From Pseudoxanthomonas mexicana (GTDB lineage: Bacteria > Pseudomonadota > Gammaproteobacteria > Xanthomonadales > Xanthomonadaceae), in the NCBI RefSeq assembly GCF_001556105.1, contig NZ_LSIF01000024.1, positions 1 to 54,482 on the forward strand: a DNA stretch of 54,482 nucleotides, written 5' to 3'. Below are positions 39,806 to 51,634 of this stretch, in pieces. The position numbers and the translations under genes are program-made. The notes beneath the pieces were generated by a model, which had not been told where the DNA came from, searched no databases, and saw nothing but the letters and a program-made list of their open reading frames with translations. Position 1 is the stretch's first letter; the number at the start of each line of letters is the position of its first letter.

Positions 39806-41485
39806 TCAGGAGGCTTTTGCCGGCTCCCTGAGTTCCTTGCGCAGGATCTTGCCGACGTTCGTTTTCGGCAGTTCCGTGCGGAACTCGATATGGCGCGGCT
39901 GCTTGTAGCCGGTCAGATTGTCGCGGCAGAACGCTTTCACCTGTTCGGCAGTGAGGGCAGGGTCCTTCTTCACGATGAAGACCTTCACCGCCTCGCCCGA
40001 CTTGTCATCCGGCACGCCAATCGCGGCGACTTCAAGCACGCCATCCAAGCCCGCGATCACGTCCTCGACTTCGTTCGGGTACACGTTGAAACCGGAGACC
40101 AGAATCATGTCCTTCTTGCGGTCTACGATGTAGAAGAAGCCCTTCTCGTCCATCTTCGCCATGTCGCCGGTGTGCAGCCAACCATCGGCATCCATGACGT
40201 TCGCCGTTTCCTCGGGGCGCTGCCAGTAGCCCTTCATCACCTGCGGACCCTTGATGCACAGTTCGCCTACTTCGCCCACCGGGACGATGTTGCCATCGTC
40301 GTCCTTCAGGCATGCATCGGTGGAAGGCACCGGCAGGCCGATGGCGCCGTTGTAGTCTTGCAGGTCCATCGGATTGATGCAGGCGGCGGGCGAGGTTTCG
40401 GTCAACCCGTAGGCCTCGATCAGCGTCACGCCGGTGACCTTTTTCCACTTCTCGGCAACGGCGCGCTGCACCGCCATGCCGCCGCCGAGCGTCATCTTCA
40501 AATTGGAGAAATCCACCTCGTCGAAGCCAGGCGTGTTGAGCAGGCCGTTGAACAGCGTGTTGACGCCCGTGATCGCGGTGAAGCGCGTGGCTTTCAACTC
40601 CTTCACGAAGCCGGGCATGTCGCGCGGATTGGTGATCAGGTGGTTGAGGCCGCCCAGCTTCATGAAGACCAGGCAGTTCGCCGTCAACGCGAAGATGTGA
40701 TACAGCGGCAATGCGGTGATGATGACTTCGTTGCCGTAATCGAGGCCTGTACCGACCCAGACGCCGGCCTGCTGCATGTTCGCCACCAGGTTGCGGTGCG
40801 TCAGCATCGCGCCCTTGGCCACCCCGGTGGTGCCGCCGGTGTACTGCAGGAAGGCGATGTCGCCTGAATCGATGTCGATCTCGGGCAGCGTATGCAACTG
40901 GCCCAGCGTCAGCGTGTCCTTGAAGCGCACGGCGCCGGGGATATCGTAGTCGGGCACCATCTTCTTCACGTACTTCAGTACGAAATTGACGATGGCGCCC
41001 TTCGGGAATCCGACCAGATCACCGAGTGCCGTGGTGATCACCTGCTTGACCTGCGTGCCGGTGAGGGCCTCCTGCGCGGTCTTGCCGAAGTTGTCGACGA
41101 CCAGGAGCACGCTGGCGCCGGAATCGACCAGCTGATGCTTGAGTTCGCGCGGGGTGTACATCGGATTGACGTTCACCACCGTCAGGCCGGCGCGCAGCGC
41201 GCCGAAGATGGCGATCGGGTACTGCAGGCAGTTCGGCATCATGATGGCGACGCGGTCGCCCTTCTTGAGCTTCAGCTCGCCCAGCAGGTACGCCGCGAAC
41301 TGGCGGCTGAGCGTGTCGATCTCGCCGTAGGTCAGGGTCTTGCCGAAGTTGCGGAACGCAGGACGGTCGCGGTACTTGCTGATCGCCTCATCGAAGACGG
41401 ACACGATGGAACGGTATTGCTCCAGGTCCACCTCATGCGGCACGCCTTGCGGATAACTCTTGAACCACGGACGTTCCTGACTCAT
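39806..41485 (-). CDS. rpfB: Long-chain fatty acyl-CoA ligase RpfB
   Basis: The product has 559 residues (FadD-like). Adenylation-domain motifs are present: Y-T-G-G-T-T-G-V-A-K-G-A (AMP-binding P-loop), 'EAYGLTETSP', 'GWLHTGDMAKMDEKGFFYIVDRKKDMI', and the C-terminal catalytic lysine region 'LPKTNVGKILRKELRE'. RpfB activates free fatty acids to CoA esters, and in X. campestris it is implicated in DSF turnover. ATG 41485 (MSQERPWFKSYPQGVPHEVDL) fits the family; the frame is open further upstream to 41539 without support. It is upstream of rpfF on the same strand and separated by a terminator. Confidence 0.95.
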   Translation of the reverse strand: MSQERPWFKSYPQGVPHEVDLEQYRSIVSVFDEAISKYRDRPAFRNFGKTLTYGEIDTLSRQFAAYLLGELKLKKGDRVAIMMPNCLQYPIAIFGALRAGLTVVNVNPMYTPRELKHQLVDSGASVLLVVDNFGKTAQEALTGTQVKQVITTALGDLVGFPKGAIVNFVLKYVKKMVPDYDIPGAVRFKDTLTLGQLHTLPEIDIDSGDIAFLQYTGGTTGVAKGAMLTHRNLVANMQQAGVWVGTGLDYGNEVIITALPLYHIFALTANCLVFMKLGGLNHLITNPRDMPGFVKELKATRFTAITGVNTLFNGLLNTPGFDEVDFSNLKMTLGGGMAVQRAVAEKWKKVTGVTLIEAYGLTETSPAACINPMDLQDYNGAIGLPVPSTDACLKDDDGNIVPVGEVGELCIKGPQVMKGYWQRPEETANVMDADGWLHTGDMAKMDEKGFFYIVDRKKDMILVSGFNVYPNEVEDVIAGLDGVLEVAAIGVPDDKSGEAVKVFIVKKDPALTAEQVKAFCRDNLTGYKQPRHIEFRTELPKTNVGKILRKELREPAKAS

Positions 41486-41599
41486 CGTTCCACTCCCTCC
41501 CCAGGGTCTTCGGGTTGCCTTGCGGCATTCAATGGGCAAACGCCTGAAAAGGCGCCTGTCGGGAGCATACCGTTCCGGATGGAAAAGGCGAAGCTGTCG

Positions 41600-42040
41600 A
41601 TGACACGCACCACGATGAAGCGTTGGCTGATGGTTCTCTGCGTGCTGGCCGGCATCGCCGGATGCGGTCGGGATTCACCGGAAGCGCGGCTGCGCCAGCG
41701 TATCGACGACATGCAGGCGGCCGTCGAGACGCAGCGCCCACGCGATTTCATGGACGGTGTCAGCGAGGCGTTCACCGGTCAGGATGGCATGGATCGTGCT
41801 GCGTTGCACAACCTGTTGCGCATGCGGGCACTCGCGAACGCACGCACCGGAGCAACCATCGGGCTACTCGATGTGCGCGTGGAAGGTGAGAACGCAACGG
41901 TGGAGTTTCCGCTGCTGCTGACAGGCAGCAGCGGGCGTCTGTTGCCGGAGCAGGCGGCGACGTACCGGGTCACCACCACGTGGCGGCAGGAAGGTGGGGA
42001 ATGGCGTGTCTACCACGCGCGCTGGAAAGATCGCCCGTGA
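41600..42040 (+). CDS. Small lipoprotein, NTF2-like
   Basis: The product has 146 residues. A short signal ends in the lipobox I-A-G-C (MKRWLMVLCVLAGIAGC), so the mature protein should be lipid-anchored. The body (LRQRIDDMQAAVETQRPRDFMDGVSEAF..., 'ATYRVTTTWRQEGGEWRVYHARWKDR') has the pattern of a cone-shaped NTF2/SnoaL-like domain of unknown ligand. Three in-frame ATGs are possible (41579, 41600, 41615). I chose 41600 because GGAAAAGG lies at a usable distance and it leaves a normal-length signal. It is divergent from rpfB, with 114 bp between. Confidence 0.68.
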   Translation: MTRTTMKRWLMVLCVLAGIAGCGRDSPEARLRQRIDDMQAAVETQRPRDFMDGVSEAFTGQDGMDRAALHNLLRMRALANARTGATIGLLDVRVEGENATVEFPLLLTGSSGRLLPEQAATYRVTTTWRQEGGEWRVYHARWKDRP

Positions 42041-42054
42041 TCACTTTGCGGGCA

Positions 42055-42452
42055 TCAGCCTGCCGGTGACCACTGGTAACGAAGCGTCTTGTCGGTCACG
42101 GAGGGACAGCAGTGCGGATCGTTCAGGCCGGGCCTTTTGATCATCATCTGGACCACGCTCGTGCTTTCCATATCGCCTCGTGGCCGTTGTATCTCACCGG
42201 CCAGCGCATAGCGCTGGCCCTGTTTCACGAGCGCCGCGTCGCCAGCGTTTGAATACGTGGGACAGAACATCGTCCACCATCCGACCACCTCGGGCGCTGC
42301 CTACGCTTCCGGCCCGCTCGCGGCGTTGCCAGCCACGAGTTGTTCGCCGATGCGCTTGGCCAAGGTAGGGTCTGGTCCTGCCGCGCGTGCTGCAGAGTGA
42401 CGGCGATGGCCTGTGAGGCCAGCAAGAGGAACAGCCGACGGGTGACGGTCAT
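42055..42452 (-). pseudogene. Decayed gene for a small secreted protein (frameshift plus nonsense codon)
   Basis: An ATG at 42452 opens a good signal peptide (MTVTRRLFLLLASQAIAVTL), but that frame soon becomes unlike protein and stops at 42225. Another frame on the same strand gives a sensible sequence from about 42390 ('GPDPTLAKRIGEQLVAGNAASGPEA'), is cut by a TAG at 42301-42303, and continues ('EVVGWWTMFCPTYSNAGDAALVKQGQRYALAGEIQ') to a TGA at 42055. Joining the pieces would need one frameshift near 42390-42400 and one stop-codon read-through. I do not recognise the family. It might instead be a short intact gene using GTG 42288 (77 residues) without a signal peptide, which seems less likely. 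Confidence 0.55.
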
Positions 42453-42532
42453 GCGGTGGCGCCATGACGGGCGCGAAGGGTCCAGCGTGGGCCGCCGTAC
42501 ATGCCGGCAGTCCACCCTTCTTGTCGCCGCAC

Positions 42533-42563
42533 CGGATACCTGCCGAGCATCGTCAGGTATCCG
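42533..42563. terminator. Perfect 10-bp inverted repeat after acnA
   Basis: CGGATACCTG (42533-42542) and CAGGTATCCG (42554-42563) form a stem with an 11-base loop, 15 bases after the acnA stop (minus strand). There is no T-run. It probably ends or protects the acnA mRNA, or separates it from the decayed gene beyond. Confidence 0.5.
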
Positions 42564-42577
42564 CCCACCACTTCGGG

Positions 42578-45343
<2,766 letters not shown>

Positions 45344-45382
45344 CGCGGAGGCTCCTGTAGCTGGGGAAAGGGGCAGGGGACC

Positions 45383-45410
45383 AGCATAAGCCGCTGGCGC
45401 TGCGTGTCAT
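45383..45410 (-). promoter_or_regulatory. Promoter candidate for acnA
   Basis: The minus strand reads ATGACA (45410-45405), a 16-base spacer, then TATGCT (45388-45383), about 40 bases before the acnA ATG. It matches 5/6 and 4/6 of the sigma-70 consensus. Confidence 0.45.
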
Positions 45411-45518
45411 GTCGAGTCTTGCCCGGATTATCCGTCATGAATGAGACGGAGATGATCCGACCAAAGGGGCAGATAACGGGCAGGATGGCGGGGCTCCGGG
45501 CTGGGGTATGCCAAGTAA

Positions 45519-45541
45519 AGTATGTATAATTTCTCCATACT
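45519..45541 (+). promoter_or_regulatory. Promoter and operator of the AbrB/VapC pair
   Basis: A perfect -10 TATAAT (45525-45530) lies between the arms of an inverted repeat AGTATG ... CATACT (45519-45524 and 45536-45541), 15 bases before the antitoxin ATG. This is the layout expected for autorepression by a dimeric antitoxin sitting on its own promoter. The -35 is poor. Confidence 0.6.
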
Positions 45542-45556
45542 CAAGAGGGCCCGCCG

Positions 45557-45763
45557 ATGGAAGCCACCGTTGCAGAGCGCGGCCAGATCACCCTGCCGAA
45601 GGCCGTGCGCGATGCGCTGGGCCTGACCAAGGGCAGCGTGCTGAAGGTCGAACTGGAAGGTAGCCGCATCGTGTTGCGGAAGAGCGTCGACGATGCGATT
45701 TCGCGCGTGCGTGGCAAATTTTCCCTCGACGCCGACGGCACCCCGGACGCCGTGAACGAATGA
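45557..45763 (+). CDS. AbrB/MazE/SpoVT-type antitoxin
   Basis: The product has 68 residues. The swapped-hairpin AbrB DNA-binding fold is plain: 'TVAERGQITLPKAVRDALGLTKGSVLKVELEGSRIVLRK'. The short acidic C-terminus (about 47-68) would wrap and block the toxin. The stop overlaps the toxin ATG by four bases (ATGA), the usual type II toxin-antitoxin coupling. It should bind the AGTATG/CATACT repeat over its own -10 and repress the pair. It sits between the two aconitase genes and is unrelated to them in function as far as can be seen. Confidence 0.85.
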   Translation: MEATVAERGQITLPKAVRDALGLTKGSVLKVELEGSRIVLRKSVDDAISRVRGKFSLDADGTPDAVNE

Positions 45764-46161
45764 TCGCCGTCGACGCCCCCGTCCTGATCGAGCTGCTGAC
45801 CGACGGCGCCCGTGCAGACGCCGTCGAAGCCGGCCTGCGCCAGAGCCTTGGGAGCGGACGCGTCGTGGTCTGCGATGCCGCGCTGGCGCAGCTGTGTGCC
45901 TCGCTGCGCAACGGCGCCGACGCGCTGGCCGCGCTGGAGGAGATGGGCGTCCATTTCAACCCCGTCGAAGCCAAGTCCGCGCTGCGTGCGGGCGAAATGC
46001 AACGCCGGCACCGTCAGCGCGACGGCGAAGCCCGGCCGATCGCCGATTTCCTGGTCGGCGCGCACGCGCTGCTGCAGTGCGACGGCCTGATCACCTTCGA
46101 CACCGCCTTCCACCGCGACTATTTCAAGGGCCTGAAGCTGATCGTGCCCGTCACCGAATAA
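45760..46161 (+). CDS. vapC: PIN-domain VapC-family toxin
   Basis: The product has 133 residues. The PIN fold pattern is visible: Asp5 in I-A-V-D-A-P-V-L, Asp96 in A-D-F-L-V-G-A-H-A, Asp114 in I-T-F-D-T-A-F, and the C-terminal '[10 protein letters not shown]'. These acidic residues hold Mg2+ for RNA cleavage. The second acidic position, normally Glu in an '-x-E-L-' context on the strand after 'VVVCD', is Gln44 here (ALAQLCASL), so activity may be weak or lost. It is translationally coupled to the AbrB-type antitoxin. The RNA target is unknown. acnB follows 61 bases downstream. Confidence 0.82.
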   Translation: MIAVDAPVLIELLTDGARADAVEAGLRQSLGSGRVVVCDAALAQLCASLRNGADALAALEEMGVHFNPVEAKSALRAGEMQRRHRQRDGEARPIADFLVGAHALLQCDGLITFDTAFHRDYFKGLKLIVPVTE

Positions 46162-46222
46162 GCCTTGCCCCAGTACATCGTTACCCCCTTTCCACCGCAC
46201 CATCGAACGACCGGAGTCACCC

Positions 46223-48814
46223 ATGTTGGAAGCCTACCGCCACCACGTAGCCGAGCGCGCCGCGCTGGGCATCCCGCCGTTGCCGCTGTCGGCCCAGCAG
46301 ACGGCCGAGGTCATTGAGCTGCTGAAGAACCCGCCCGCCGGCGAAGAGGCCTTTCTGGTCGACCTGATCACGAATCGCGTGCCGGCCGGCGTGGACGATG
46401 CCGCCAAGGTCAAGGCGTCGTACCTGGCCGCCGTTGCCTTCGGCACCGAGAAGACCCCGCTGATCACCGCGCAGCGCGCCACCGAACTGCTGGGCACCAT
46501 GCTGGGCGGCTACAACATCCATCCGCTGATCGAGCTGCTGGACAACGCCGAGCTGGGCGCGACGGCGGCAGAGGGTCTGAAGCACACGTTGCTGATGTTC
46601 GACAGCTTCCATGACGTGCAGGAAAAGGCCTCGCAGGGCAACGTGCACGCGCAGGGCGTACTGCAGAGCTGGGCCGATGCCGAGTGGTTCACCAGCAAGC
46701 CGGTAGTGCCGCAGAGCCTGACCATTACCGTGTTCAAGGTGCCGGGCGAGACCAATACCGACGACCTGTCGCCGGCGCCCGACGCCACCACGCGTCCCGA
46801 CATCCCGCTGCACGCGCTGGCGATGCTGAAGAACAAGCGTCCCGACGCGCCGTTCGTGCCTGAAGAAGACGGCAAGCGCGGTCCGATCCAGGAAATCTTG
46901 GCGCTGAAGGACAAAGGCCACCTGGTCGCCTATGTCGGCGACGTGGTCGGTACCGGTTCCTCGCGCAAGTCGGCGACCAACAGCGTGCTGTGGTTCACCG
47001 GCGAGGATATCCCGTTCATCCCGAACAAGCGCTTTGGCGGCGTCTGCCTGGGCAGCAAGATCGCGCCGATCTTCTACAACACGATGGAGGATGCCGGCGC
47101 GCTGCCGATCGAACTCGACGTGTCGCAGATGAACCACGGCGACGTGGTCGAGCTGCGCCCGTACGAGGGCAAGGCGCTGAAGGACGGGCAGGTGATCGCC
47201 GAGTTCCAGGTGAAGTCGGACGTGCTGTTCGACGAAGTGCGCGCCGGTGGCCGCATTCCGCTGATCATCGGCCGCGGCCTGACCGCGAAGGCGCGTGAAG
47301 CGCTGAAGCTGCCGGCGACGGACCTGTTCCGCCAGCCGCAGCAGCCGGTCGACAGCGGCAAGGGCTTCTCGCTGGCGCAGAAGATGGTCGGCCGTGCCTG
47401 CGGCCTGCCGGAAGGCCAGGGCGTGCGCCCGGGCGCCTACTGCGAACCGAAGATGACCTCGGTGGGCTCGCAGGACACCACTGGCCCGATGACCCGCGAC
47501 GAGCTGAAGGACCTGGCCTGCCTGGGCTTCTCGGCCGACCTGGTCATGCAGTCGTTCTGCCACACCGCGGCGTATCCGAAGCCGGTCGACGTGAAGACGC
47601 ACCACACGCTGCCGGAGTTCATCTCCACCCGCGGCGGCATCTCGCTGCGTCCCGGCGACGGCGTGATCCACAGCTGGCTCAACCGCATGCTGATGCCCGA
47701 CACCGTCGGTACCGGCGGCGACTCGCATACGCGCTTCCCGGTGGGCATCTCGTTCCCGGCCGGCTCGGGCCTGGTCGCGTTCGCCGCGGCCACCGGCGTG
47801 ATGCCGCTGGACATGCCGGAATCGGTACTGGTACGCTTCAAGGGTGAACTGCAGCCGGGCGTGACGCTGCGCGACCTGGTCAATGCGATCCCGTACTACG
47901 CGCTCAAGTCCGGTCTGCTGACCGTGGCCAAGGCGGGCAAGAAGAACATCTTCTCCGGCCGCATCCTCGAGATCGAAGGCCTGCCGGACCTGAAGGTGGA
48001 GCAGGCGTTCGAACTGTCCGACGCCTCGGCCGAACGCTCGGCCGCCGGCTGCACCGTGCGCCTGAACAAGGAGCCGATCATCGAGTACCTCACCAGCAAC
48101 ATCACGCTGCTGAAGTGGATGATCGCCGAAGGCTACGCCGACGCCCGCTCGCTCGCCCGCCGCATCGCGAAGATGGAAGAGTGGCTGGCCGACCCGCAGT
48201 TGCTGGAGCCGGACGCCGACGCCGAGTACGCCGCGATCATCGACATCGACCTGGCCGACGTGCACGAGCCGTTGCTGGCCTGCCCGAACGACCCGGACGA
48301 CGTGAAGACGCTGTCGGATGTCGCCGGCACCGTGATCGACGAAGTGTTCATCGGTTCGTGCATGACCAACATCGGCCACTTCCGCGCCGCCGCCAAGCTG
48401 CTGGAAGGCAAGCGCGATATCCCGACCCGCCTGTGGGTCGCGCCGCCGACGAAGATGGACGCCTCGGAACTGACCAAGGAAGGGGTCTACGGCACGTTCG
48501 GCACCGCTGGCGCGCGTATGGAAATGCCGGGCTGCTCGCTGTGCATGGGCAACCAGGCGCAGGTGCGCGAGGGCGCAACGGTGTTCTCGACCTCGACCCG
48601 CAATTTCCCGAACCGCCTGGGCCGCAACTCCAACGTGTTCCTCGGCTCGGCGGAACTGGCCGCGATCTGCTCGCGTCTGGGCAAGATCCCGACCAAGGCC
48701 GAGTACATGGCCGACATTGGCGTGATCAACGAGAAGGGCGCCGAGATCTACCGCTACATGAACTTCGACCAGATCGAGGAATACCAGGACGTGGCGAAGA
48801 CCGTCGCGGCCTGA
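46223..48814 (+). CDS. acnB: Bifunctional aconitate hydratase 2/2-methylisocitrate dehydratase AcnB
   Basis: The product has 863 residues, full length for AcnB. An N-terminal HEAT-like domain ([22 protein letters not shown]) is followed by the swivel domain ('[20 protein letters not shown]') and the Fe-S catalytic core, with cysteine motifs [10 protein letters not shown] and [11 protein letters not shown]. It is the main TCA-cycle aconitase in many proteobacteria. The ATG has CCGGAG seven bases upstream. A strong terminator follows the stop. Confidence 0.97.
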   Translation: MLEAYRHHVAERAALGIPPLPLSAQQTAEVIELLKNPPAGEEAFLVDLITNRVPAGVDDAAKVKASYLAAVAFGTEKTPLITAQRATELLGTMLGGYNIHPLIELLDNAELGATAAEGLKHTLLMFDSFHDVQEKASQGNVHAQGVLQSWADAEWFTSKPVVPQSLTITVFKVPGETNTDDLSPAPDATTRPDIPLHALAMLKNKRPDAPFVPEEDGKRGPIQEILALKDKGHLVAYVGDVVGTGSSRKSATNSVLWFTGEDIPFIPNKRFGGVCLGSKIAPIFYNTMEDAGALPIELDVSQMNHGDVVELRPYEGKALKDGQVIAEFQVKSDVLFDEVRAGGRIPLIIGRGLTAKAREALKLPATDLFRQPQQPVDSGKGFSLAQKMVGRACGLPEGQGVRPGAYCEPKMTSVGSQDTTGPMTRDELKDLACLGFSADLVMQSFCHTAAYPKPVDVKTHHTLPEFISTRGGISLRPGDGVIHSWLNRMLMPDTVGTGGDSHTRFPVGISFPAGSGLVAFAAATGVMPLDMPESVLVRFKGELQPGVTLRDLVNAIPYYALKSGLLTVAKAGKKNIFSGRILEIEGLPDLKVEQAFELSDASAERSAAGCTVRLNKEPIIEYLTSNITLLKWMIAEGYADARSLARRIAKMEEWLADPQLLEPDADAEYAAIIDIDLADVHEPLLACPNDPDDVKTLSDVAGTVIDEVFIGSCMTNIGHFRAAAKLLEGKRDIPTRLWVAPPTKMDASELTKEGVYGTFGTAGARMEMPGCSLCMGNQAQVREGATVFSTSTRNFPNRLGRNSNVFLGSAELAAICSRLGKIPTKAEYMADIGVINEKGAEIYRYMNFDQIEEYQDVAKTVAA

Positions 48815-48829
48815 TCGGCAGCAAAGGAA

Positions 48830-48855
48830 AGGCCCGGCATTGCCGGGCCTTTTTC
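48830..48855 (+). terminator. Rho-independent terminator after acnB
   Basis: A perfect 9-bp stem AGGCCCGGC / GCCGGGCCT (loop ATT) at 48830-48850 is followed by TTTTT. It lies 16 bases after the acnB stop and also sits at the convergent end of hflD. Confidence 0.92.
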
Positions 48856-48875
48856 TTGCGCGCATCCCGACAGGA

Positions 48876-49487
48876 TCAGGGAAGCCAGTCGTCCACCGCT
48901 TCCAGCATCTGCCGGCGGCTGAAGACGAAGTCCCACATCGTGCCGCCCATCTGGCGCCACAGCACTGCCGAACGCACGGCGGCGAGCAGGATCGCGCGGA
49001 TTTCCGCCACCACACCCGGCTGTCCGAGGTAGTGGGGGTTGCCCTGGACCATCACGCGCGGGCGCAGATGGCTGATGGTATCGGCATACAGGCCGCCCAA
49101 TGCCGACAGGACATCGGGATGCGTGCTGCCCTGTTGCTCGGCGCGCGGCGCGATCTCGGCCAGCCCGCGGGTGACCGCATGCACGGTGTTCTCTTCCCGT
49201 ACGAAGCGGCGCTCCAGTTGCAGCACGGACATCGCCAGGCGCGACAGACCGTCGTCCTGCGCTTCCTTTGCCAGGTAGCCGCGCAACACGCGCAGGCCGG
49301 GGGTGACGTCTCCCACGCGGCCGTACACGGCCAATGGCGTGGCCGCATCGATGCGGAACACGCTGTCCAGCGCCGCTTGCACGGCAGCGCCTTCGGACTG
49401 GCCGGTTTCCGCGATGCGGCGAACCAGATGGAGCGCCTGCGCCAGCCCGGCAAGGGCCAGCACACGGTCGGAATATCGATTGCTCAA
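48876..49487 (-). CDS. hflD: High frequency lysogenization protein HflD homologue
   Basis: The product has 203 residues. The family pattern is clear: '[24 protein letters not shown]', '[18 protein letters not shown]', '[20 protein letters not shown]' and '[27 protein letters not shown]'. It is a helical inner-membrane-associated protein. In E. coli it affects lambda lysogeny by binding CII, and its house-keeping role is unclear. The start is TTG 49487, which overlaps the mnmA stop (TTGA), the usual mnmA-hflD coupling. Longer in-frame reading to 49556 has no better start and would run inside mnmA. Confidence 0.9.
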   Translation of the reverse strand: MSNRYSDRVLALAGLAQALHLVRRIAETGQSEGAAVQAALDSVFRIDAATPLAVYGRVGDVTPGLRVLRGYLAKEAQDDGLSRLAMSVLQLERRFVREENTVHAVTRGLAEIAPRAEQQGSTHPDVLSALGGLYADTISHLRPRVMVQGNPHYLGQPGVVAEIRAILLAAVRSAVLWRQMGGTMWDFVFSRRQMLEAVDDWLP

Positions 49488-50602
49488 GCTGCTTGCTCCG
49501 CAAGTTTCATTTCGAGAGGGGCGTCCGTTCGTGCGATGACGGCGCCGCCCAGGCATTCGTCGCCAGCGTAGAGGACCAGCGACTGTCCCGGCGTGACGGC
49601 GCGCTGCGGTTGCATGAACCGCACGCGCACGCTGCCGTCGTCCAGTACCTCCACCTCACAGTCCTCGTCGGCCTGGCGGTAGCGCGTCTGCGCGGTGCAG
49701 GAGAACCGTCCTGCAGGCGGGCTGCCGGCCACCCAGTGCGCCGTCTCCGTCCACAGCCGCGTGGACATCAGGTACGGGCTCTGCGTGTCCTGGTCGACGT
49801 ACAGCACGTTGTTCGTCACGTCCTTGCCGACGACGTACCACGGCGCCTGCGGACGACCACGCACGCCGCCGATCTGCAAGCCTTCGCGCTGGCCGAGGGT
49901 GAAATAGAACACGCCCGGATGCTCGCCGATCAGCTGGCCTTGAGGATCCCGCATGGCACCAGCGCGTGCAGGCAGGTAGCGCCCAAGGAATTCGCGGAAG
50001 TCGCGTTCGCCGATGAAGCAGATGCCGGTGGAGTCCTTCTTGTCGTGCGTCTGCAGGCCAGCCTCGCGCGCGATGCGCCGCAGCTCGGTCTTCTGCAGTT
50101 CGCCGATCGGGAACAGCGTCGCCGACAACTGCGATTGCCCCAACTGGTGCAGGAAATAGCTCTGGTCCTTGCTGCGATCCACGCCGCGCAACAGGCGCCA
50201 GCGGCCATCCACCTGATCGACGCGCGCGTAGTGGCCGGTCGCGATCTTCTCTGCACCCAGCTCACGCGCGGCATCGAGGAAATGCTTGAACTTCACCTCG
50301 CGATTGCACAGCACATCGGGGTTGGGCGTGCGCCCGGCGGCGTACTCCGCGAGGAAGTGCTCGAACACGCCTTGCCAGTATTCGCTGGAAAAATCACGGA
50401 AATGGAACGGGATGCCCAAGCGGCCGCAGACGGCCACCGCATCGCGCCGGTCGTCTTCCGCCCGGCAATCGCCGCTGCCGTCGTCGGCCCAGTTCTGCAT
50501 GAAAAGGCCGGCGACGGACTCGCCCTGTTGCACCAGATGCAGGGCGGCGACGGACGAATCCACGCCGCCGGATACCCCGACGATGACACGCGGCACGCTC
50601 AT
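49484..50602 (-). CDS. mnmA: tRNA-specific 2-thiouridylase MnmA
   Basis: The product has 372 residues. The ATP-pyrophosphatase P-loop is S-G-G-V-D-S-S (11-17). The two catalytic cysteines are in [10 protein letters not shown] and [10 protein letters not shown]. MnmA thiolates U34 of tRNA for Lys, Glu and Gln. The ATG at 50602 overlaps the stop of the Nudix gene by four bases, and its stop overlaps the hflD TTG. The gene order Nudix-mnmA-hflD matches that of E. coli (nudJ-mnmA-hflD). Confidence 0.96.
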   Translation of the reverse strand: MSVPRVIVGVSGGVDSSVAALHLVQQGESVAGLFMQNWADDGSGDCRAEDDRRDAVAVCGRLGIPFHFRDFSSEYWQGVFEHFLAEYAAGRTPNPDVLCNREVKFKHFLDAARELGAEKIATGHYARVDQVDGRWRLLRGVDRSKDQSYFLHQLGQSQLSATLFPIGELQKTELRRIAREAGLQTHDKKDSTGICFIGERDFREFLGRYLPARAGAMRDPQGQLIGEHPGVFYFTLGQREGLQIGGVRGRPQAPWYVVGKDVTNNVLYVDQDTQSPYLMSTRLWTETAHWVAGSPPAGRFSCTAQTRYRQADEDCEVEVLDDGSVRVRFMQPQRAVTPGQSLVLYAGDECLGGAVIARTDAPLEMKLAEQAA

Positions 50603-51060
50603 GCGATCTGTTGCAGCGTGGACAGCGGAAGGCGACGCCCGGACAGATAGTCCTGCACGACCTGCCAGACCAGCGGACTACGGTGGCGGTCGGACTCTGC
50701 CTGCAGTTCGGCTGGCGTCAGCCACACCGCCTGCACGATGCCGTCGTCGAGCGGCCGCTCCGGCAGATGACGGATGGGATCCGCGGCAAATGCGAAGCGC
50801 AGGTAATGACGACCGGTCTCGGCCTTCCATTGGTAGGCGCCGATGAACGCTGTCGGCGCCACGTCCCAGCCGGTCTCCTCCAGCGTCTCGCGACGGGCGG
50901 CCTCCAGCAGGCTTTCGTCCGGCTCCAGGTGGCCGGCCGGCTGGTTGAATACCAGTCGGCCCTGCGCGCGCTCTTCCACCATCAGCAACTTGCCGTCATG
51001 GACCACCACCGTGGCCACGGTGACGTCCGGTTGCCAGAAGCGTCCCTCCCGGTAGCTCAC
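50599..51060 (-). CDS. nudJ: Nudix hydrolase, NudJ type
   Basis: The product has 153 residues. The Nudix box G-x5-E-x7-R-E-x2-E-E-x-G is complete in '[22 protein letters not shown]'. The N-terminus '[37 protein letters not shown]' and the place upstream of mnmA both fit NudJ, a phosphatase active on nucleoside di- and triphosphates and hydroxymethylpyrimidine pyrophosphate in E. coli. The start is GTG 51060, immediately after the TAA of the preceding gene with no gap, so translation is likely coupled. Confidence 0.88.
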   Translation of the reverse strand: MSYREGRFWQPDVTVATVVVHDGKLLMVEERAQGRLVFNQPAGHLEPDESLLEAARRETLEETGWDVAPTAFIGAYQWKAETGRHYLRFAFAADPIRHLPERPLDDGIVQAVWLTPAELQAESDRHRSPLVWQVVQDYLSGRRLPLSTLQQIA

Positions 51061-51543
51061 TTACAGCTCGTCCTTGTCGCCGGAGAGTTCGATCTCCTGG
51101 TTGTCCGCGGTTTCCGCGGCGATATCCATCGCCGCTTCCAAGGCTGCAGCGTCCACGCTGTCGGGCAGCTTGATCACGAAATAGAGGACGTCGCCCGAGA
51201 TCTCCCAGCTGCCGATCTTCTTGCTGCGACTGTCGGCGAGCAGCGCCAGGGCCTTGCCGCCGTCAATGCCATCTGCGGCCAGGCGGCCGGCAGGCGAGAA
51301 GACCTCCCGCACGCTGATGCCATTGACCTGTTCGGCTCGGCCGGACACGAAGACGAGCTGGGTACGGTTTTCCTGCTTGTAGGAATAGGTGACTTTGTAG
51401 TCGCCGTCCGCGTCCACCTCGAACTGGACACCGCGTGCCTTCAAGCGCGCATCCACCGACGCATCGGCCGCCAGCGCCGGAGTCGCGAGGGCGGCGGCAC
51501 AAAGCAGAGCGGCGACGGGCAGGCGGGACAGCGTTGGCTTCAT
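51061..51543 (-). CDS. Small secreted protein, possibly YbjN-like
   Basis: The product has 160 residues. A signal peptide ([25 protein letters not shown], cut near residue 25) predicts export. The mature part ('[57 protein letters not shown]', then '[37 protein letters not shown]') has the alternating strand and helix pattern of YbjN-type domains, but I am not certain. The C-terminus is acidic. ATG 51543 is chosen over the in-frame ATG at 51600 because it begins the signal peptide. It is first in an operon with nudJ, mnmA and hflD, and divergent from clpS. Confidence 0.65.
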   Translation of the reverse strand: MKPTLSRLPVAALLCAAALATPALAADASVDARLKARGVQFEVDADGDYKVTYSYKQENRTQLVFVSGRAEQVNGISVREVFSPAGRLAADGIDGGKALALLADSRSKKIGSWEISGDVLYFVIKLPDSVDAAALEAAMDIAAETADNQEIELSGDKDEL

Positions 51544-51622
51544 GATCGGTTCGTCGGGTTGGGATAGTGCATTGTGGCCGGGGTCACGCATGGCGTCCAT
51601 GCGGGTAATGCGGGCTGGCGCC

Positions 51623-51628
51623 TATAAT
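51623..51628 (+). promoter_or_regulatory. -10 element of a probably leaderless clpS transcript
   Basis: A perfect TATAAT ends seven bases before the clpS ATG (51635), so the start point falls on or next to the A of the ATG. There is no Shine-Dalgarno sequence between. The -35 region (around 51600) is poor. Confidence 0.55.
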
Positions 51629-51634
51629 CGGCGT

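Noticed and set aside
46217..49015. Minus-strand long frame antisense to acnB
   Set aside because: It is an antisense shadow over a full-length aconitase with intact Fe-S cysteines.
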